Source: Paenibacillus sp. FSL H7-0357
GTDB lineage: Bacteria > Bacillota > Bacilli > Paenibacillales > Paenibacillaceae
Assembly: GCF_000758525.1 (NCBI RefSeq)
Contig: NZ_CP009241.1
Location: forward strand, 1,054,001 to 1,118,000
Direction of reading: 5' to 3'
DNA: 64,000 bases
The translations under genes were made by a program, and so were the position numbers. Position 1 is the stretch's first letter. Every line of letters begins with the position of its first letter. Positions 61,154 through 64,000 of this stretch are shown here, piece by piece. Below the pieces are notes generated by a model. That model had not been told where the DNA came from. It worked only from the letters and a program-made list of their open reading frames with translations, and made no database searches.

Positions 61154-62125
61154 TTAAGTCTCGATCAGCAACAGGATGATCGAGGACAGCGACAGGCACA
61201 CGCTGACCAGATAAAGCACGGCAACAACCTGCTTCTGGTTAAGACCGGCCTTGAGCAGGCGGTAATGCACCTGGGTGGCGTCGGCCTGATAGATCGATTT
61301 GCCTTGGATGAAGCGTTTGACGACGACAAAGATATTATCGAAAATCGGCACGCCAAGCGCTAATATCGGGATGAATAACGACAGCACCGTTGCCTGCTTG
61401 AACGCGCCGTCCAGTGCGATCACGGCCAGAATGAAGCCGAGGAAGGTGGCGCCTGCGTCACCCATGAAGATTTTGGCTGGTGCCTTGTTGTAGCGCAGAT
61501 AGGCAAGTGTAACTCCGACGAGAGCAATAGCCATAATTGCGGAAGTAGATTGCCCCTTGGTCACAGCGACAATAAACAGGGTGACTGCCGAAATGGCCGT
61601 GAGTCCCCCGGCTAATCCGTCCATGCCGTCAGAGAAGTTAATGACAGTAGTTACGCCGAAGATCCAGATGATCGTCAGCACGAACTGCAGAATAACCGGC
61701 AGGGAGATGTAATCCCCGGAGAACGGATTAATGAACCCGGTAAAGGCATTACCGGAGAGAAAAACAAGGATTGCCGCTGCAATCTGTACGATAAACTTGG
61801 GCAGTGCCGGGAAGTCCTTGCCCTTGGTTTTGTACCAGTCATCAATGGTGCCTATAGTCAGCAGCAGCACACCGCCGATGAACAGGGCTAGTGTCTCCAG
61901 TGAGAAGTCACGGGCAAACAGCAGATATGTAATGAAAAATCCGATAAATATGGCATAGCTGGCTGTCAGAGGGATGGGCTCCCTATGTATTTTGCGTTCG
62001 ACATCCTGACGGGGCTTGTCCACAAAATCAAGCCGGAAAGCCAGTTTGCTAAGCGGAGGAATCAGCCAATAGACGATGAAAAATGACACCAGAAACGATA
62101 AAACGTATAAAATGACAATCACCAC
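61154..62125 (-). CDS. tagO: Undecaprenyl-phosphate GlcNAc-1-phosphate transferase (MraY/WecA family)
   Basis: A 323-aa polytopic enzyme that starts teichoic-acid-type polymers by loading GlcNAc-1-P on undecaprenyl phosphate. Family motifs: LLTIGTIDDWY, TTVINFSDGMDGLAGG, AKIFMGDAGATFLGF and the cytoplasmic ATQVHYRLLKAGL. It has about ten membrane helices. It acts just upstream of the TagA-type enzyme encoded at 10124. MraY is less likely given the WecA-type NFSDGMDGLAGG context. Confidence 0.88.
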   Translation of the reverse strand: MVIVILYVLSFLVSFFIVYWLIPPLSKLAFRLDFVDKPRQDVERKIHREPIPLTASYAIFIGFFITYLLFARDFSLETLALFIGGVLLLTIGTIDDWYKTKGKDFPALPKFIVQIAAAILVFLSGNAFTGFINPFSGDYISLPVILQFVLTIIWIFGVTTVINFSDGMDGLAGGLTAISAVTLFIVAVTKGQSTSAIMAIALVGVTLAYLRYNKAPAKIFMGDAGATFLGFILAVIALDGAFKQATVLSLFIPILALGVPIFDNIFVVVKRFIQGKSIYQADATQVHYRLLKAGLNQKQVVAVLYLVSVCLSLSSIILLLIET

Positions 62126-62209
62126 CGTTGATTTTTTTAAGCAGGTCTGTCTAAATTATATCGCAGAAGCAGAACGTTTGTCGACGAAACATAAAACTGG
62201 AGGAGAATT

Positions 62210-62893
62210 ATGAAATACGAGGTTATTTTATTTGATGCCGATGATACGCTGTTTGACTATGGAATGGCGGAAGGACAGGCTTTTCTAAATGTGTTTGCCC
62301 ATTTCGGGCTGCCGACGGGGGCGGAGGAATATGCGGCCAGCTACCGCGAGATCAATCAGGCGCTGTGGAAGGATCTGGAGCAGGGGCGGATTACCTCGGC
62401 GGCGCTCAGGGTGGAACGGTTCAACCGGTTGTTTGCGCGCCACAAGCTCGAATACAGTCCGGAGGCCTTCAGCGAAGTCTACTTGCGCTTTTTGGGTGAG
62501 GGGACCTATTTGATTCAGGGGGCGGTGGAACTGTGCGGCGGGCTCACCGGCTGCAGGCTTGCGATTATCACGAATGGAATCAAAGATGTGCAGTTGTCCA
62601 GAATTCAAGGCTCGCCACTCTGCAATACGTTTGAGCAGATTATTATTTCCGAGGAGGCAGGCTCGCAGAAGCCGGAGCCCGGGATTTTCGATTATGCTTT
62701 TGCCAAGCTTGGGATTACGGATAAGGGAAAAGTATTGATTGTGGGCGATTCTTTGACATCGGATATTCAGGGCGGGATGAATTACGGGATCGACACCTGC
62801 TGGTTCAATCCGTTGGAAAAAGCCAATGAAGCGGGGATTAAGCCTACATATGAAATCCGGGATCTGTCCGAGCTTCTTGGAATTATCGCCTGA
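62210..62893 (+). CDS. HAD hydrolase, YjjG-type nucleotidase
   Basis: A 227-aa phosphatase. Motif I is ILFDADDTLFDYGMAE, where DADDT replaces the common DxDGT as in YjjG; motif II is LAIITNGIKDVQLSRI; K in GSQKPEPGIFDYA; motif IV is VLIVGDSLTSDIQGGMNYGIDTCWFNP (in part: GDSLTSDIQGG). YjjG-type enzymes dephosphorylate non-canonical pyrimidine nucleotides. GGAGGAG precedes the ATG. Confidence 0.9.
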   Translation: MKYEVILFDADDTLFDYGMAEGQAFLNVFAHFGLPTGAEEYAASYREINQALWKDLEQGRITSAALRVERFNRLFARHKLEYSPEAFSEVYLRFLGEGTYLIQGAVELCGGLTGCRLAIITNGIKDVQLSRIQGSPLCNTFEQIIISEEAGSQKPEPGIFDYAFAKLGITDKGKVLIVGDSLTSDIQGGMNYGIDTCWFNPLEKANEAGIKPTYEIRDLSELLGIIA

Positions 62894-62993
62894 AGTTGGA
62901 GGGTTAACAGGTTGAAAAGCTCTCCCGGTGTTAAATAGTATTAAGGCGCAAAATTCAATTCCACATCATTCTAATATACGGGAGAGGTTTGCT

Positions 62994-63698
62994 ATGAATA
63001 AAAAATGGCTGATTGCCACAATTGTAGCCGGCTTGGCCGTAACCGGTTCTGCTGGCGTATACGCAGGAAGTAAATTGCAGCAGATCAAGGCTTACTTGAA
63101 TCATGGACTCGGTATTGTTGTAGACGGAACTCCCTACTGGCTGAAGGATGCCAACGGCAAAACCTTGGCTCCGATCACCTATGAGGGGACGACGTATTTG
63201 CCGATCCGCTCCATCGCAGATGCCCTGGACGTGCCAGTTGCCTATGATGCGGTTAATTCCAAAGTGAGAATCGGCAGCGGGGCCGAAACTGGAGCAGCGT
63301 CAGGAAGCTCTGGAAGCACCGGAGGTACTGCGGGTTCCGGGAACTACGGCAGCGGCACAAGTACTCCGGCGGCGGGTGTGAAGCGGCCTGCTAATCTGCC
63401 GAAGGATTTTCCGATTCCGGCAGATGCCGTGGTTGCAACAACTTTGGATACGGATTCGGGCGGAGTCATGAAGGCCTCCTTTACTTATATGACCCAGGAG
63501 ACATTGGGTACGATGGGGTTCGTGTATAGTGAATATGCCCGGATTAAACGGTCGGAGAATACATCAGAGACGGTAACTGCAACAACTGTGAAGATTACCG
63601 GCAAACTGGGCGGAATCAGCCCGGTCTCCATCTCAGGCCGAGCTTCGACAGCACAGCCCGGCTATAACGTTTTCACCGTTACCTGGTCGGAAATTTAA
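62994..63698 (+). CDS. Secreted stalk-domain protein (copper amine oxidase N-like)
   Basis: A 234-aa exported protein. ATG 62994 has GGGAGAGG upstream and opens a signal sequence (about 1-24). A stalk/copper-amine-oxidase-like domain (VVDGTPYWLKDANG, TTYLPIRSIADALDVPVAYD) is followed by a Gly/Ser-rich linker and a beta-rich domain of about 100 residues. The stalk domain also occurs in the deacetylase at 48809. Function unknown. Confidence 0.82.
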   Translation: MNKKWLIATIVAGLAVTGSAGVYAGSKLQQIKAYLNHGLGIVVDGTPYWLKDANGKTLAPITYEGTTYLPIRSIADALDVPVAYDAVNSKVRIGSGAETGAASGSSGSTGGTAGSGNYGSGTSTPAAGVKRPANLPKDFPIPADAVVATTLDTDSGGVMKASFTYMTQETLGTMGFVYSEYARIKRSENTSETVTATTVKITGKLGGISPVSISGRASTAQPGYNVFTVTWSEI

Positions 63699-63726
63699 AT
63701 ATCGTGCTGTAGAATTCAGTATTATG

Positions 63727-63761
63727 AACAAAGCCGCATTCACAGAGAATGCGGCTTTGTT
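63727..63761. terminator. Bidirectional terminator at the end of the stalk-domain gene
   Basis: AACAAAGCCGCATTC (63727-63741) pairs perfectly with GAATGCGGCTTTGTT (63747-63761). It separates the stalk-domain gene from the convergent dioxygenase. Confidence 0.85.
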
Positions 63762-63807
63762 ATATAAGAGGCGTGCCTCAGTATTTAAAAACTAACAGAC
63801 AGCCGGA

Positions 63808-64000
63808 TTAAGACTGCTGGCGGGTATCAAGCGGCTTCAGATGAGCTTCAATCTGTGCGCGCTTCGATTCCAGAAACGGCGGCAGGGCAAGCGATTCTCC
63901 CAGGTGCTCAAGCGGTTCGTCCGTGGCAAAGCCCGGACCGTCCGTAGCCAGCTCGAACAATATGCCATTAGGCTCGCGGAAGTAGAGGGAGCGGAAGTAG
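63808..64000 (-). CDS. Ring-cleaving dioxygenase, VOC family (C-terminal part)
   Basis: The window ends inside this leftward gene; 64 codons are visible. [20 protein letters not shown] contains the metal-binding glutamate and closing strands of a vicinal-oxygen-chelate domain, followed by [20 protein letters not shown] and a tail ending LDTRQQS. It matches the end of MhqO-type hydroquinone/catechol dioxygenases. Confidence 0.8.
   Translation of the reverse strand, partial: YFRSLYFREPNGILFELATDGPGFATDEPLEHLGESLALPPFLESKRAQIEAHLKPLDTRQQS

Overview
The window looks like chromosome of a Paenibacillus-type Firmicute. The grounds are a moderately high GC content, strong GGAGG-type ribosome sites with occasional TTG/GTG starts, a qoxABCD quinol oxidase, a three-repeat SLH surface protein, YtrA-type GntR and Tag-type wall genes. 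No rRNA, tRNA, transposase, phage or CRISPR array was found.

Layout. 1-5.1 kb: an NMT1/TauA-type ABC importer, a RutB-like cysteine hydrolase and an MFS transporter in one operon. 5.3-6.7 kb: a ribbon-helix-helix protein and a second sliding clamp (DnaN paralogue). 6.7-13.5 kb: a MerR-type promoter driving a damaged PAF-acetylhydrolase-like gene, merR, a divergent thyX, a HAD phosphatase, a Nudix pseudogene, a TagA glycosyltransferase, GNAT and APH-like genes, and a small coiled-coil protein.

13.5-31.7 kb is the centrepiece: about ten genes in two divergent groups. They encode a tubulin/FtsZ-superfamily GTPase with intact GLGGTG and GGTGSGS motifs, a partner that aligns with it but has lost both motifs, two membrane-anchored von Willebrand A proteins, a zinc-ribbon P-loop GTPase resembling the DO-GTPase families, a membrane-anchored GTPase-associated (GAP1-like) protein, a zinc-ribbon membrane protein, a bitopic helical protein, a 50-residue membrane protein and a predicted beta-sandwich protein. 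This fits the multicomponent tubulin/VWA/GTPase membrane-remodelling system predicted by Makarova and Koonin (2010), here in a Gram-positive form.

32.2-42.3 kb: a cobalamin riboswitch with terminator, then a surface-anchored protein built like intrinsic factor/transcobalamin (alpha/alpha toroids plus DUF4430 beta domains plus SLH), a DUF4430 lipoprotein and an ECF transporter (T, fused A-A', S). Together they read as a vitamin B12 capture and import pathway. 42.4-50 kb: a chemoreceptor, qoxABCD and a polysaccharide deacetylase. 50-56 kb: a TetR/MFS efflux pair with three operators, and a YtrA-type GntR/ABC operon. 56-58.5 kb: an RNA-repair-type pair (RlaP-like nucleotidyltransferase and KptA) around a degenerate fragment, then Mug. 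58.9-61.1 kb: an AT-richer MarR/MFS pair framed by 80-bp inverted repeats. 61.1-64 kb: TagO, a YjjG-type HAD protein, a stalk-domain protein and the end of a ring-cleaving dioxygenase.

Several non-coding repeat families recur: a two-hairpin element (four copies), an AGTTTTGT/ACAAAACT hairpin that delivers a ribosome site (three copies), and two 184-bp arrays of four palindromes with identical 51/62/51 spacing.
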